A stretch of 21,294 nucleotides of DNA from JBDNBY01 sp039767595 (GTDB lineage Bacteria; Pseudomonadota; Alphaproteobacteria; Rhodobacterales; Rhodobacteraceae): assembly GCA_039767595.1 (NCBI GenBank), contig JBDNBY010000004.1, positions 1-21,294 on the forward strand, in the 5' to 3' direction. Of this stretch, positions 7,953 through 15,756 are shown one piece after another; position 1 is the first letter of the stretch; every line of letters starts with the position of its first letter. The notes under the pieces are model-generated. The model had not been told where the DNA came from, ran no database searches, and saw only the letters and a program-made list of their open reading frames with translations. The translations under genes and the position numbers were made by a program.

Positions 7953-8789
7953 ATGACATTCCAAGGCACTGACACTTACGTCGCCCCAGATGATCTTGTG
8001 ATCGCCGTGAACGCCGCGATGCAACTGGGTCGGCCCCTGCTGATCAAAGGCGAGCCGGGAACAGGCAAGACTGAGCTGGCCGTTCAAGTTGCTCGCGCGA
8101 TGGACATGCCGCTCATTGAATGGAACATCAAATCCACGACCAAGGCGCAGCAGGGCCTTTATGAATATGACGCCGTCAGCCGCCTACGCGATAGCCAAAT
8201 CGGCGAGGCCAAAGTGCATGACGTCGGCAATTACATCAAACCGGGCAAAGTTTGGGAGGCTTTTGACAGCGATGCGCGCGCCGTTTTGCTTATTGATGAG
8301 ATTGACAAGGCCGATATCGAATTTCCCAATGACCTGCTCAATGAATTGGATAAGATGCAATTCCACGTTTATGAGACCGGTCAAACCATCGCCGCCCAGC
8401 AGCACCCCTTTGTGATCATCACGTCCAATAATGAAAAGGAATTGCCAGACGCGTTTTTACGCCGCTGCTTTTTCCATTACATCACCTTTCCAGACGAGAG
8501 CACCCTACGCGCGATCGTTGACGCGCATTTTCCCAATATAAAACAAAGCCTTTTGAACGAGGCCTTGACCCAGTTCCTCGACATCAGATCGCAATCGGGT
8601 CTGAAGAAAAAGCCGTCGACCTCCGAATTGCTCGATTGGCTTAAACTCTTGTTGATCGAGGATTTAGACGCGGCTGACATCGCCCGTGATCCGCATACAA
8701 TGTTGCCAAAATTGCACGGGGCTTTGCTTAAAAATGAACAAGACGTCCATCTGTTTGAGCGTGTCGCCTTCATGGCGCGGCGCGGCTAG
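7953..8789 (+). CDS. MoxR-family AAA+ ATPase
   Basis: A 278-residue AAA+ ATPase of the MoxR branch, a class that acts as a chaperone or metal-insertion motor together with VWA-domain partners. Visible motifs are Walker A GEPGTGKT at residues 33-40, Walker B VLLIDEIDKAD near 111-121, sensor-1 ITSNNEKELP near 156-165 and the arginine finger in AFLRRCFFHYITFP near 168-180. The C-terminal lid is helical. The start at 7953 has GAGG about 6 bases upstream. An in-frame ATG 12 bases earlier overlaps that ribosome site and is less likely. A promoter candidate lies just upstream. The CoxE-like VWA gene two genes downstream is its probable partner. Confidence 0.92.
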   Translation: MTFQGTDTYVAPDDLVIAVNAAMQLGRPLLIKGEPGTGKTELAVQVARAMDMPLIEWNIKSTTKAQQGLYEYDAVSRLRDSQIGEAKVHDVGNYIKPGKVWEAFDSDARAVLLIDEIDKADIEFPNDLLNELDKMQFHVYETGQTIAAQQHPFVIITSNNEKELPDAFLRRCFFHYITFPDESTLRAIVDAHFPNIKQSLLNEALTQFLDIRSQSGLKKKPSTSELLDWLKLLLIEDLDAADIARDPHTMLPKLHGALLKNEQDVHLFERVAFMARRG

Positions 8790-8821
8790 CGTCACAGTTT
8801 GATCATAAAGCGAGATATCTT

Positions 8822-8850
8822 TTCGCAATTTTAACACAAATCGATCTAAT
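8822..8850 (+). promoter_or_regulatory. Candidate promoter upstream of the DUF2927 lipoprotein gene
   Basis: TTCGCA at 8822-8827 and TCTAAT at 8845-8850 have the optimal 17-base spacing. The -10 matches consensus at five of six positions and the -35 at four. It lies in the 277-base gap between moxR and the preferred start of the next gene and would give a leader of about 210 bases if that start is right. Nothing else was recognised in this gap except an open frame continuing upstream of the gene. Confidence 0.33.
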
Positions 8851-9066
8851 GCTGACCGCAATGCAGACCTAGTGTCAGAGCTGAGCTATAGATATGTGGA
8901 TCGAAATATGACGACAAATGAGCGCTCTGAGCAACGGACCGTGGGGCAGATTGTTGCCGCACAAGGCAGGAATTGCCCGTCGCGCGTGTCCATTTTACCA
9001 CCATGCACCATTAAGGTGATGAATTTTGTTTCCAAACATGCAACACTTATCTCTGTAATCGATAGA

Positions 9067-10464
9067 ATGTGGTTAAATCTACGCGTGAGACCTTTGGCCC
9101 GCCTCTTTGCTGCGACCGCTCTGATGAGCTTGTTCGCCTGTGTTCCGTCTTCTTCTGAGGATGGTGTTACGCGGGCTGTTTCGGATATCACATCCTCGCC
9201 GCAAGCCCTTGAAACGGCGTCATTTCAAATCCTTAGGCCAATGCCGCCCGTTATGGCCAATGCCGATATCCAAGATGCGTTTGTGGATCTTGCCTTTCAA
9301 CTGGAAAGTGGCAAGACCTTAGATCGCTTGTCGCGCTTCGAAGGCACGGTCAAACTGCGTCTCTTGGGGCCGACGCCTGATTCGCTGCGCAAAGATCTTA
9401 GCCAATTGTTGCACCGGCTGCGCTCTGAGGCGCTCATTGACATTCAATTGGTCGATAGCACGTCAGATTATAACATCACGATTCAATCAATTGAGCGCCG
9501 CAAGATCCAAGAATATATTCCGCATGCCGCCTGTTTTGTGGCTGTAAATGTCAACGACATCGACGAATACGCTCAATATCGCGGCACCGAACGCACAAGT
9601 TGGTCCTATGTCAATCAGCGTCAAAAGGCGACGATGTTCATTCCCAATGACACCAGTGCCCAAGAGATTCGCGATTGCCTAAATGAGGAATTGGCCCAAG
9701 CGCTGGGGCCGCTTAATGACCTGTATCGCCTCTCTGATTCTGTGTTCAATGACGATAACATGCACACGGTATTAACGGGGTTTGACATGCTCGTGCTGCG
9801 GGCGTTTTATGATCCGGCCCTGTCCTCTGGCATGACGCGCGCGGAAGTTGAGGCTATCTTGCCGTCCGTGCTGCGACGTTTAAATCCTGTCGGAGAAACC
9901 TTGCCAAGCCGCGGGTATCAGCCCACGCCGCGCGCGTGGAGTTCTGCAATCGCAGCCGCTATGGGCCCAGGCAGTTCGGTCCAACAACGCCAAGACGCGG
10001 CGCGCAAAGCGCTTCAAATCGCTGCGGCCGCCGGATGGAATGACCATCGCCGCGCCTATAGCCATTATGTCAAAGGGCGTGTCACCGCGCTGACTTCGCC
10101 GTCCAAGGCTCAGCACGATTTCCTCGTGGCCTATGATCTCTTCAGTTCGATCCCAAATTCAAAACTGCACCGCGCATATGTCGCACCCCAAATCGCCGGA
10201 TACGCCTTGGCCGCAGGAGATGCCGGGAACGCGCTAAAAATTCTCAATGAATATCAACCTGTTGCAGAGCGTCATCAAAACGCCGCGCTGTTATCTCAAA
10301 TCATGATGATACGGGCCGAGGCGATGGAACTATCCGGTCGCGCCACCGAGGCACGCTCAATTAGACTGGACAGTTTGGGATGGGCGCGCTACGCCTTTGG
10401 CTCGCAGCGGGCCGTGAACGAGCGTTTGGCACAAGTGGCACGTTTGAACCCGCTCAATAAATAA
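9067..10464 (+). CDS. DUF2927-type lipoprotein with degenerate zincin-like core
   Basis: The function is unknown. From the preferred ATG at 9067 the protein has 465 residues. It begins with a lipoprotein signal peptide (basic stretch, hydrophobic core, lipobox LFAC with C25), so it is predicted to be anchored in an envelope membrane facing the periplasm. Residues about 45-280 match my recollection of DUF2927. They contain EELAQALG at 207-214, followed by a segment like that after zincin active sites (SVFND, then LTGFDMLVLRAFYDP). This looks like a metalloprotease fold with both zinc histidines replaced. The C-terminal 130 residues are helical and TPR-like. The open frame extends 195 bases upstream to a GTG at 8872 without a convincing ribosome site. 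The start choice rests on the signal peptide. Confidence 0.75.
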   Translation: MWLNLRVRPLARLFAATALMSLFACVPSSSEDGVTRAVSDITSSPQALETASFQILRPMPPVMANADIQDAFVDLAFQLESGKTLDRLSRFEGTVKLRLLGPTPDSLRKDLSQLLHRLRSEALIDIQLVDSTSDYNITIQSIERRKIQEYIPHAACFVAVNVNDIDEYAQYRGTERTSWSYVNQRQKATMFIPNDTSAQEIRDCLNEELAQALGPLNDLYRLSDSVFNDDNMHTVLTGFDMLVLRAFYDPALSSGMTRAEVEAILPSVLRRLNPVGETLPSRGYQPTPRAWSSAIAAAMGPGSSVQQRQDAARKALQIAAAAGWNDHRRAYSHYVKGRVTALTSPSKAQHDFLVAYDLFSSIPNSKLHRAYVAPQIAGYALAAGDAGNALKILNEYQPVAERHQNAALLSQIMMIRAEAMELSGRATEARSIRLDSLGWARYAFGSQRAVNERLAQVARLNPLNK

Positions 10465-10493
10465 TTGAGCTTACGTTAAACATTGGGGATGAC

Positions 10494-10661
10494 ATGCTAC
10501 TGGTTATACTCGGTCTCGTCGCAGGGGTGGCCCTCGGCGTTATTCTGGCCTCTCGGTACAAAGGCAAAATGGCCGATAAACTGCACCTCGCAGCTGGCTA
10601 TTCGATCTTTTTCATGACCCTCGGGGTGATTATCACCATCGCCTTGATGCGCATGCTCTGA
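10494..10661 (+). CDS. Small two-helix inner-membrane protein (55 residues)
   Basis: A small gene of unknown function. The ATG at 10494 has GGGGAT about 5 bases upstream, and the TGA ends 2 bases before the ATG of the VWA gene, so the two are probably translationally coupled. The product has two hydrophobic helices at about residues 1-20 and 34-55. They are joined by a short basic loop (SRYKGKMADKLHL), a hairpin topology with the loop most likely in the cytoplasm by the positive-inside rule. It lies between the DUF2927 lipoprotein and the VWA protein, so it may anchor or link parts of this gene set to the membrane. Support is the clean ribosome site, the tight spacing and the membrane pattern. 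I do not recognise a named family. Confidence 0.8.
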   Translation: MLLVILGLVAGVALGVILASRYKGKMADKLHLAAGYSIFFMTLGVIITIALMRML

Positions 10662-10663
10662 TC

Positions 10664-11845
10664 ATGCTGTCGGGCTTCATCCTTGCACTGCGCAGCGGCG
10701 GGATCCAAGTCAGTTTGCGCGAATATCTCACACTCCTTGAGGCGCTTGATAGCAGCGCCGCAGAGCCAAGCGTCGATCAATTCCACCCGCTCGCACGGGC
10801 CTGTTTGGTCAAAGATGAGACAAAATTTGACCGCTATGATCAAATTTTTGGAGCCTATTTTGCGGGTCTTGAGACGATTGACGTTGCCGCCCTTGTTGAA
10901 AACACGGCGATCCCTGACGAGTGGCTGCGCAAATTAACCCAATTGGATCTCAGCGACGCCGAAAAGGCCCAAATCGAGGCCCTTGGCGGGTTTGACAAGC
11001 TCATGGAAACTCTCAAACAGCGTCTGAGCGAACAACAAGGGCGCCATCAAGGTGGCAACAAATGGATTGGCACCGGCGGCCGGAGCCCCTTTGGCGCCTA
11101 TGGCTATAACCCAGAAGGGGTGCGCATTGGCCAACACGAAAGCCGCCACCGCCGTGCCGTCAAAGTCTGGGATCGCCGCGATTTCAAAGATTACGCCGAT
11201 GACGAGGCCCTCTCGCCGCGCGCGATGAAGCTCGCCCTGCGCCATTTGCGCCAATGGGCCCGCGATGGGGAGGCCGATGAATTTGACCTGAATGGCACAA
11301 TCAAAAGCAGTGCGCAGCATGGCTATCTTGATGTCAAAACGCGCCCAACGCGCCGCAATGCGGTGAAAGTCTTACTTTTCCTCGATGTGGGCGGATCAAT
11401 GGACGACTATGTCCAAGAGATCGCTGAACTCTTTAGCGCCGCCCGCCATACGTTTAAATCGCTAGATTATTTTTACTTTCACAACTGCCTCTATGAATAT
11501 GTGTGGAAAGACAATCACCGCCGCTGGGATGCGAAATCTCAAACGCAGGATATTTTAAATACCTATGACAAGAGCTATCGCTGTATCTTTGTCGGGGATG
11601 CGTCCATGTCCCCTTACGAAGTGTCGCATGTCGGCGGCGCAAATGAGCATTGGAACCAAATCGCCGGCGCGGATTGGTTGCACAACGTACGCCAAGCATG
11701 GCCCAAGTCGATTTGGATCAACCCAACACCGAAATCTCATTGGGGATACACGCAAAGTATTTCGATGATCCATCAACTCTTTGACGGGCGAATGTATCCA
11801 TTGACCTTGCACGGCCTCAAAGATGGGATGACGGCGTTGAAATGA
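10664..11845 (+). CDS. CoxE-like VWA-domain protein, probable MoxR partner
   Basis: A 393-residue cytoplasmic protein of the CoxE-like VWA family, which usually works with a MoxR ATPase. The N-terminal half is mostly helical (MLSGFILALRSGGIQVSLRE opening, typical of this family). A Gly-rich stretch follows near 127-150 (GGNKWIGTGGRSPFGAYGY), then a VWA domain from about residue 235. The metal-site motif reads DVGGS at 241-245, so the first serine of the classical DxSxS is glycine. A long VWA body with FVGDASMSPYE near 305 and a C-terminal tail with the WINPTPKSHWGYTQS segment follow. It has no signal peptide. The gene begins 2 bases after the 55-residue membrane protein gene, and the M48 protease follows after 26 bases. 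Confidence 0.9.
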   Translation: MLSGFILALRSGGIQVSLREYLTLLEALDSSAAEPSVDQFHPLARACLVKDETKFDRYDQIFGAYFAGLETIDVAALVENTAIPDEWLRKLTQLDLSDAEKAQIEALGGFDKLMETLKQRLSEQQGRHQGGNKWIGTGGRSPFGAYGYNPEGVRIGQHESRHRRAVKVWDRRDFKDYADDEALSPRAMKLALRHLRQWARDGEADEFDLNGTIKSSAQHGYLDVKTRPTRRNAVKVLLFLDVGGSMDDYVQEIAELFSAARHTFKSLDYFYFHNCLYEYVWKDNHRRWDAKSQTQDILNTYDKSYRCIFVGDASMSPYEVSHVGGANEHWNQIAGADWLHNVRQAWPKSIWINPTPKSHWGYTQSISMIHQLFDGRMYPLTLHGLKDGMTALK

Positions 11846-11871
11846 GGCAAGCCGGAGCCAATATATAAGAT

Positions 11872-12561
11872 ATGATAAAACTCGCTCCTCTTCTTATGGG
11901 TCTGCTATACGCATTGGCCGCCTATCAATTCTCGGCATGGCGGACCAAGCAAGAGCTGGCCAAAAATTCCAAGCCGCTCGACGATCCGATGCTCTCGCCG
12001 ATCTTGGGACGCTTGGCCAAAGCGCTTGATCTTAAAAAGATCCATGTCAATATTTACAACGTCGCCCCGATCAATGGGTTGGCCGCCCCAGATGGGCAAA
12101 TTTACCTGACCAAAGGGTTTTATGATCGCTATAAATCAGGTCTCATTTCTGCCGAACAGCTCGCCTCGGTTGTGGCGCATGAATTGGGGCATGTCGCCTT
12201 GGGCCATACCCGGCGCCGGATGATTGATTTTTCGGGGCAAAATGCCATGCGTATTTTATTGGGCACTGTACTTGGTCGGATCATCCCTGGGGTGGGCCCA
12301 TGGCTTGCGGGGATGATGATGCGGCTGTTGGCGGCGCGTCTGTCGCACCGCGATGAATATGAGGCCGATGAATATGCCGCCGCTTTGATGGTAAAATCGG
12401 GCTTTGGCACTGATGCGCAAAAGTCCCTCTTGGCGGCGCTGCCCGATTTAACGGGTCAGAAAAACGCTATGCCCGCATGGATGCTTTCGCATCCAGATGT
12501 TGCCGACCGCGTACAAGCCATTGAAACGCTTGAGGAAAAATGGGGCCTTACTCAGGCCTAG
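11872..12561 (+). CDS. M48-family zinc metalloprotease
   Basis: A 229-residue peptidase of the M48 family (HtpX/Oma1/BepA relatives). The zinc site is complete: H103-E104 and H107 in VVAHELGHVALGH, with the third ligand E162 in the SHRDEYEADEYAA motif, so it should be active. It has an N-terminal hydrophobic segment (about residues 4-20, a membrane anchor or uncleaved signal) and a second hydrophobic stretch near 125-155. This gives a membrane-attached enzyme smaller than HtpX. No TPR domain is present, so it is not BepA. The ribosome site is weak. The gene ends the moxR gene set, and its last 14 bases overlap the 3' end of the convergent small unknown gene. Envelope protein quality control is the likely role, but the substrate is unknown. 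Confidence 0.9.
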   Translation: MIKLAPLLMGLLYALAAYQFSAWRTKQELAKNSKPLDDPMLSPILGRLAKALDLKKIHVNIYNVAPINGLAAPDGQIYLTKGFYDRYKSGLISAEQLASVVAHELGHVALGHTRRRMIDFSGQNAMRILLGTVLGRIIPGVGPWLAGMMMRLLAARLSHRDEYEADEYAAALMVKSGFGTDAQKSLLAALPDLTGQKNAMPAWMLSHPDVADRVQAIETLEEKWGLTQA

Positions 12562-12826
12562 ATCGGCTACGCGCCCCGCCGCGCCGCCGCGGGGTAGACA
12601 TAGGCACTTGCCCTTGTTTGAGAACATTGAGCATGGGATGCCCCTGCGGATGGCTAGGCCCATAATGCGAAATCAGCCCCGAAATCGCCGCCGCCACAGG
12701 AGGCGTATCCGCGCGGCTAAGCGCCCAGTCCATGAAGATTGATCGGCATTCAGGCTCAGTGATGCCTTCAATACGAAACGCTTCGTGCATCAAATTTTTC
12801 ACATCAAAGTCAGAGCGCTCAATCAT
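12548..12826 (-). CDS. Small conserved-looking protein of unknown function (92 residues)
   Basis: I do not recognise this family. The gene begins inside the last codons of glnE. The ATG at 12826 has GAGGA about 6 bases upstream, and the overlap with glnE is 8 bases, so translation is probably coupled to glnE. An ATG 12 bases earlier is in frame but has no ribosome site. The protein has an acidic helical N-terminal half (DVKNLMHEAFRIEG, ECRSIFMDWALSRAD), a Gly/Pro/His-rich middle (HYGPSHPQGHPML) and a strongly basic tail (RRRGGARSRSR). No signal peptide or membrane segment is seen. Its 3' end overlaps the convergent M48 gene by 14 bases. The coupled start argues that it is real. Confidence 0.68.
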   Translation of the reverse strand: MIERSDFDVKNLMHEAFRIEGITEPECRSIFMDWALSRADTPPVAAAISGLISHYGPSHPQGHPMLNVLKQGQVPMSTPRRRGGARSRSRPE

Positions 12827-15605
12827 CGGGATCCTCATGCGAAAGAGTGTGTTTCAACGCAGTTAGAGCGCCCAAGACATGCTGTCCAGCATGATTAAGC
12901 GCCAATTTCACTTGATCCATGTCGCTTTTGTTCGCTGCGCCTAAAATCAATTGCACGCCGCCCGCGCTAAAGGCGCTTTCATCCGCAGGGGGCGTTCCGA
13001 TCAACAGCTTGGTTGAAACATGTAAATCGCCCCACAGCTGCGCGGCGCCGTGCAGCTTGGTCAAGTCTTCAGTGCTCAGATATGAGACCAACCCAGAGAT
13101 GCCTTGTGTTAAATCTCCGCTGCGTTGGCCTCGCAACAAGGCCCCCAATTGCCCCATTAATTCCAAATCTTGCAGGCTACCTTGTTGAAACTTCATGTCC
13201 CACAGGCTGCTTGCCTGTTTGTTTTCAAAGATACGGGCCCGCATCAAAAGGGCCTCTTTGATCACACGCGGCGCCTCTCGGGGCAATCCGATCACATCAT
13301 CCAGCGCGGCGCTGACGTCAGATTGCAACGCGTCGGGCCCCGCAATGACCCGCGCGCGCGTCAGGGCGAGATGCTCCCACACCCAGGCTTGCGTGGATTG
13401 GTAATCGCGAAAACTGCTCAAGGATGTGGCAACAGGCCCCTTATTCCCCGACGGGCGCAGCCGCATGTCCACTTCATAAAGACGCCCGCGCGCTGTTTGC
13501 GCCGTCAGGGCGGTGATCATCGCCTTGGTCAAACGCGCATAATAGCTGCGCACATCCAAAGGACGCGGACCGATCGAGCTTTCTTCATCTTGGGGATCAT
13601 AGATAACAATCAAATCTAGATCAGAGCGTGCATGCAAACGGCGCGCACCCAGCGAGCCCATCGCAACGATCACCGCCCCCTGCCCTGGCGGCGGGCCGTG
13701 TTTGGCGGCAAACTGCTCTTGCACAAGGGGCCAGAGCACTTGCACTATGCTTTGCGCGATATCGCTATAGGCGGCCATCGCCTGAGTGGGATTGAGAATT
13801 TGTTTGAGCAAATGCACCCCGACGCGGAATGAATATTCTTTCATCACGCTGCGCAATGTATCGAGCTGCGCCTCGTAATCAGCCTCGCGCGCGACCCGCT
13901 CGTGAATTTCTGTGCGCAGTTGATCACTTGTGGGCCACGGATCAAAGAACTCACCAGCAATCACGGCATCGAACACCTGCGCATTGCGCGACAGATATTG
14001 CGCCAACTCTGGCGAGGAACTCATGATATCACACAGTAAATCCAAGAGCGCAGGGTTCGCCTCAAACAGCGAAAACAGCTGCACGCCGGCGGGCAGGTTT
14101 GACAAAAATTGATCGAGCGCGCGCAATGTTTCATGTGCATCAGGACTTTGATCTACGCGGCGCTTGAGATGTGGCCAAATGCGTGTGAACACCTGCACCG
14201 CCCGATCAGACCGCAGCGCCGGATAGCTGTGCCACCCTTCGGTGATGGGATCCGAGAAAGGATCGCTTAGCGCGTCCGCTTTGGGATCGGGGGCAAAGAA
14301 CTCTTCGATCAAATGATGTACTTCGTCAAACCGCGCCGTGATATCACGGGTCAAGGCATCCTCGTCCATGCCCATAAGTGCCGCCAGCCGCGCAAACTCT
14401 TCGTCCGACGTGGGCACGCTGTGGGTCTGTGCATCGTGGATCATTTGAATCCGGTGCTCGAGTTGACGGTGCAGCTGGTAGTGATGTTGCAATTTCTCTG
14501 ATGTCTGTCGCGGCAACCAATTTTTATCCGCCAATTCCCCCAGCGCCACAAGTGTTTGACGGCTGCGCAAATCAGGGTCGCGCCCCCCTGCGATCAACTG
14601 ATGGGTCTGCGCGAAAAACTCAATTTCCCGAATGCCGCCCCGCCCTAGTTTCACATGATGACCACGGGCGGTCAGCGCGCCGTGAAATCCTTTGTCCTGC
14701 CGAATGCGCAAGCGCATATTATGAGCGTCCTCAACAGCGGCGAAATCCAAATGGCGCCGCCATACAAACGGACGCAGCCCCTCTAAAAACCGCGCGCCGG
14801 CCGTTTGATCCCCTGCGCAAACGCGCGCTTTGATAAAGGCAGCTCTCTCCCATGCGCGACCAAGGCTTTCGTAATAGCTCATTGCCGCGCCCGAGGCGAG
14901 ACACACTGGCGTCACCGCCGGATCAGGGCGCAGACGCAAATCAGTGCGAAACACATAGCCATCGGCCGTTTTATCGGATAAAATTCCCATGGCTTGGCGC
15001 GTCACTTTCACAAATTGCGATCGCGCCTCGAGCACATCGTCATGATGAAATTGCGTTTCATCAAAGAGGCAAATCAAATCAATATCGGACGAATAATTTA
15101 GCTCATAGGCGCCCATTTTCCCCATCGCCAACACGAACATACCCCCAAGGGCAGGCAGATCTGCGATCGATTTCGACGGGATCTTTCCACGGCGCAGCGA
15201 AGGCTCGAGTGCGGCCTCAAAGGCGGCTTGCACACAGGCGTCGGCAAAACGCGTCAAATGCGCGGTGATCTGCATTACATCCCAAACCCCGCCTAAATCC
15301 GCCAACGCCAAGAGCAAGGCCATACGCTGTTTGGCGCGGCGCAGTACTGGTTTTGCCTCGCTTGGCGCCACATGGGTGAGAGTTCCGTGCACATTTTGAA
15401 CAACGGCGTCCAAATCTGCGTGATGCGCGAGGATCCAATCCCCTTGTTGCAAGATGAGCTGTCTCAGATAGGGGCTTGCGCTGCCGGCCGCGCTCAATAG
15501 CTCTAATAATTCACGGGGCGCCTGAGCAAATTTTGCACGAATTTCTTGCTCAATCGCGCCTGTGATCCCGCGTGGTGCGCTACGTATGTCCGTTGTTAAA
15601 TTCAT
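12819..15605 (-). CDS. glnE: GlnE, bifunctional glutamine synthetase adenylyltransferase / adenylyl-removing enzyme
   Basis: GlnE switches glutamine synthetase off and on by adding or removing AMP on a tyrosine, in response to PII and glutamine. The 928-residue protein has the expected duplicated layout. An N-terminal adenylyl-removing nucleotidyltransferase carries GKMGAYELNYSSDIDLI at 162-178, and a C-terminal adenylyltransferase carries ARSDLDLIVIYD with aspartates at 662 and 664. Each is followed by a helical domain (GRGGIREIEFFAQ and DMRLRPSGNKG boxes are clear). ATG at 15605 is chosen because GGGGC lies about 8 bases upstream and the protein then begins like its relatives. The open frame continues 153 bases further up into the divergent bpt promoter region. 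It is transcribed away from bpt and overlaps a small gene at its 3' end. Confidence 0.97.
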   Translation of the reverse strand: MNLTTDIRSAPRGITGAIEQEIRAKFAQAPRELLELLSAAGSASPYLRQLILQQGDWILAHHADLDAVVQNVHGTLTHVAPSEAKPVLRRAKQRMALLLALADLGGVWDVMQITAHLTRFADACVQAAFEAALEPSLRRGKIPSKSIADLPALGGMFVLAMGKMGAYELNYSSDIDLICLFDETQFHHDDVLEARSQFVKVTRQAMGILSDKTADGYVFRTDLRLRPDPAVTPVCLASGAAMSYYESLGRAWERAAFIKARVCAGDQTAGARFLEGLRPFVWRRHLDFAAVEDAHNMRLRIRQDKGFHGALTARGHHVKLGRGGIREIEFFAQTHQLIAGGRDPDLRSRQTLVALGELADKNWLPRQTSEKLQHHYQLHRQLEHRIQMIHDAQTHSVPTSDEEFARLAALMGMDEDALTRDITARFDEVHHLIEEFFAPDPKADALSDPFSDPITEGWHSYPALRSDRAVQVFTRIWPHLKRRVDQSPDAHETLRALDQFLSNLPAGVQLFSLFEANPALLDLLCDIMSSSPELAQYLSRNAQVFDAVIAGEFFDPWPTSDQLRTEIHERVAREADYEAQLDTLRSVMKEYSFRVGVHLLKQILNPTQAMAAYSDIAQSIVQVLWPLVQEQFAAKHGPPPGQGAVIVAMGSLGARRLHARSDLDLIVIYDPQDEESSIGPRPLDVRSYYARLTKAMITALTAQTARGRLYEVDMRLRPSGNKGPVATSLSSFRDYQSTQAWVWEHLALTRARVIAGPDALQSDVSAALDDVIGLPREAPRVIKEALLMRARIFENKQASSLWDMKFQQGSLQDLELMGQLGALLRGQRSGDLTQGISGLVSYLSTEDLTKLHGAAQLWGDLHVSTKLLIGTPPADESAFSAGGVQLILGAANKSDMDQVKLALNHAGQHVLGALTALKHTLSHEDPDD

Positions 15606-15756
15606 CAAGCTGCCCCATGTGCCGTGCTCTATGCTTGTCTGATCGCTCTGCAAGGTCAACCTAAATACAGCCAGTTGCGTGGGAAATGTTCCGCAAATCG
15701 TATTTCCCCTTGCGTCATCGCGCCGGTTAATTGCACACTGTGCGCAGGAGTATACC

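Noticed and set aside
12548..12561. Frameshift or disruption at the M48 3' end
   Set aside because: The 14-base overlap with the small convergent gene is a simple tail-to-tail overlap. The M48 protein is complete.
15630..15659. TTGACC on the minus strand as -35 of glnE
   Set aside because: The -35 is good, but no sequence 16-18 bases downstream matches a -10 better than three of six positions.
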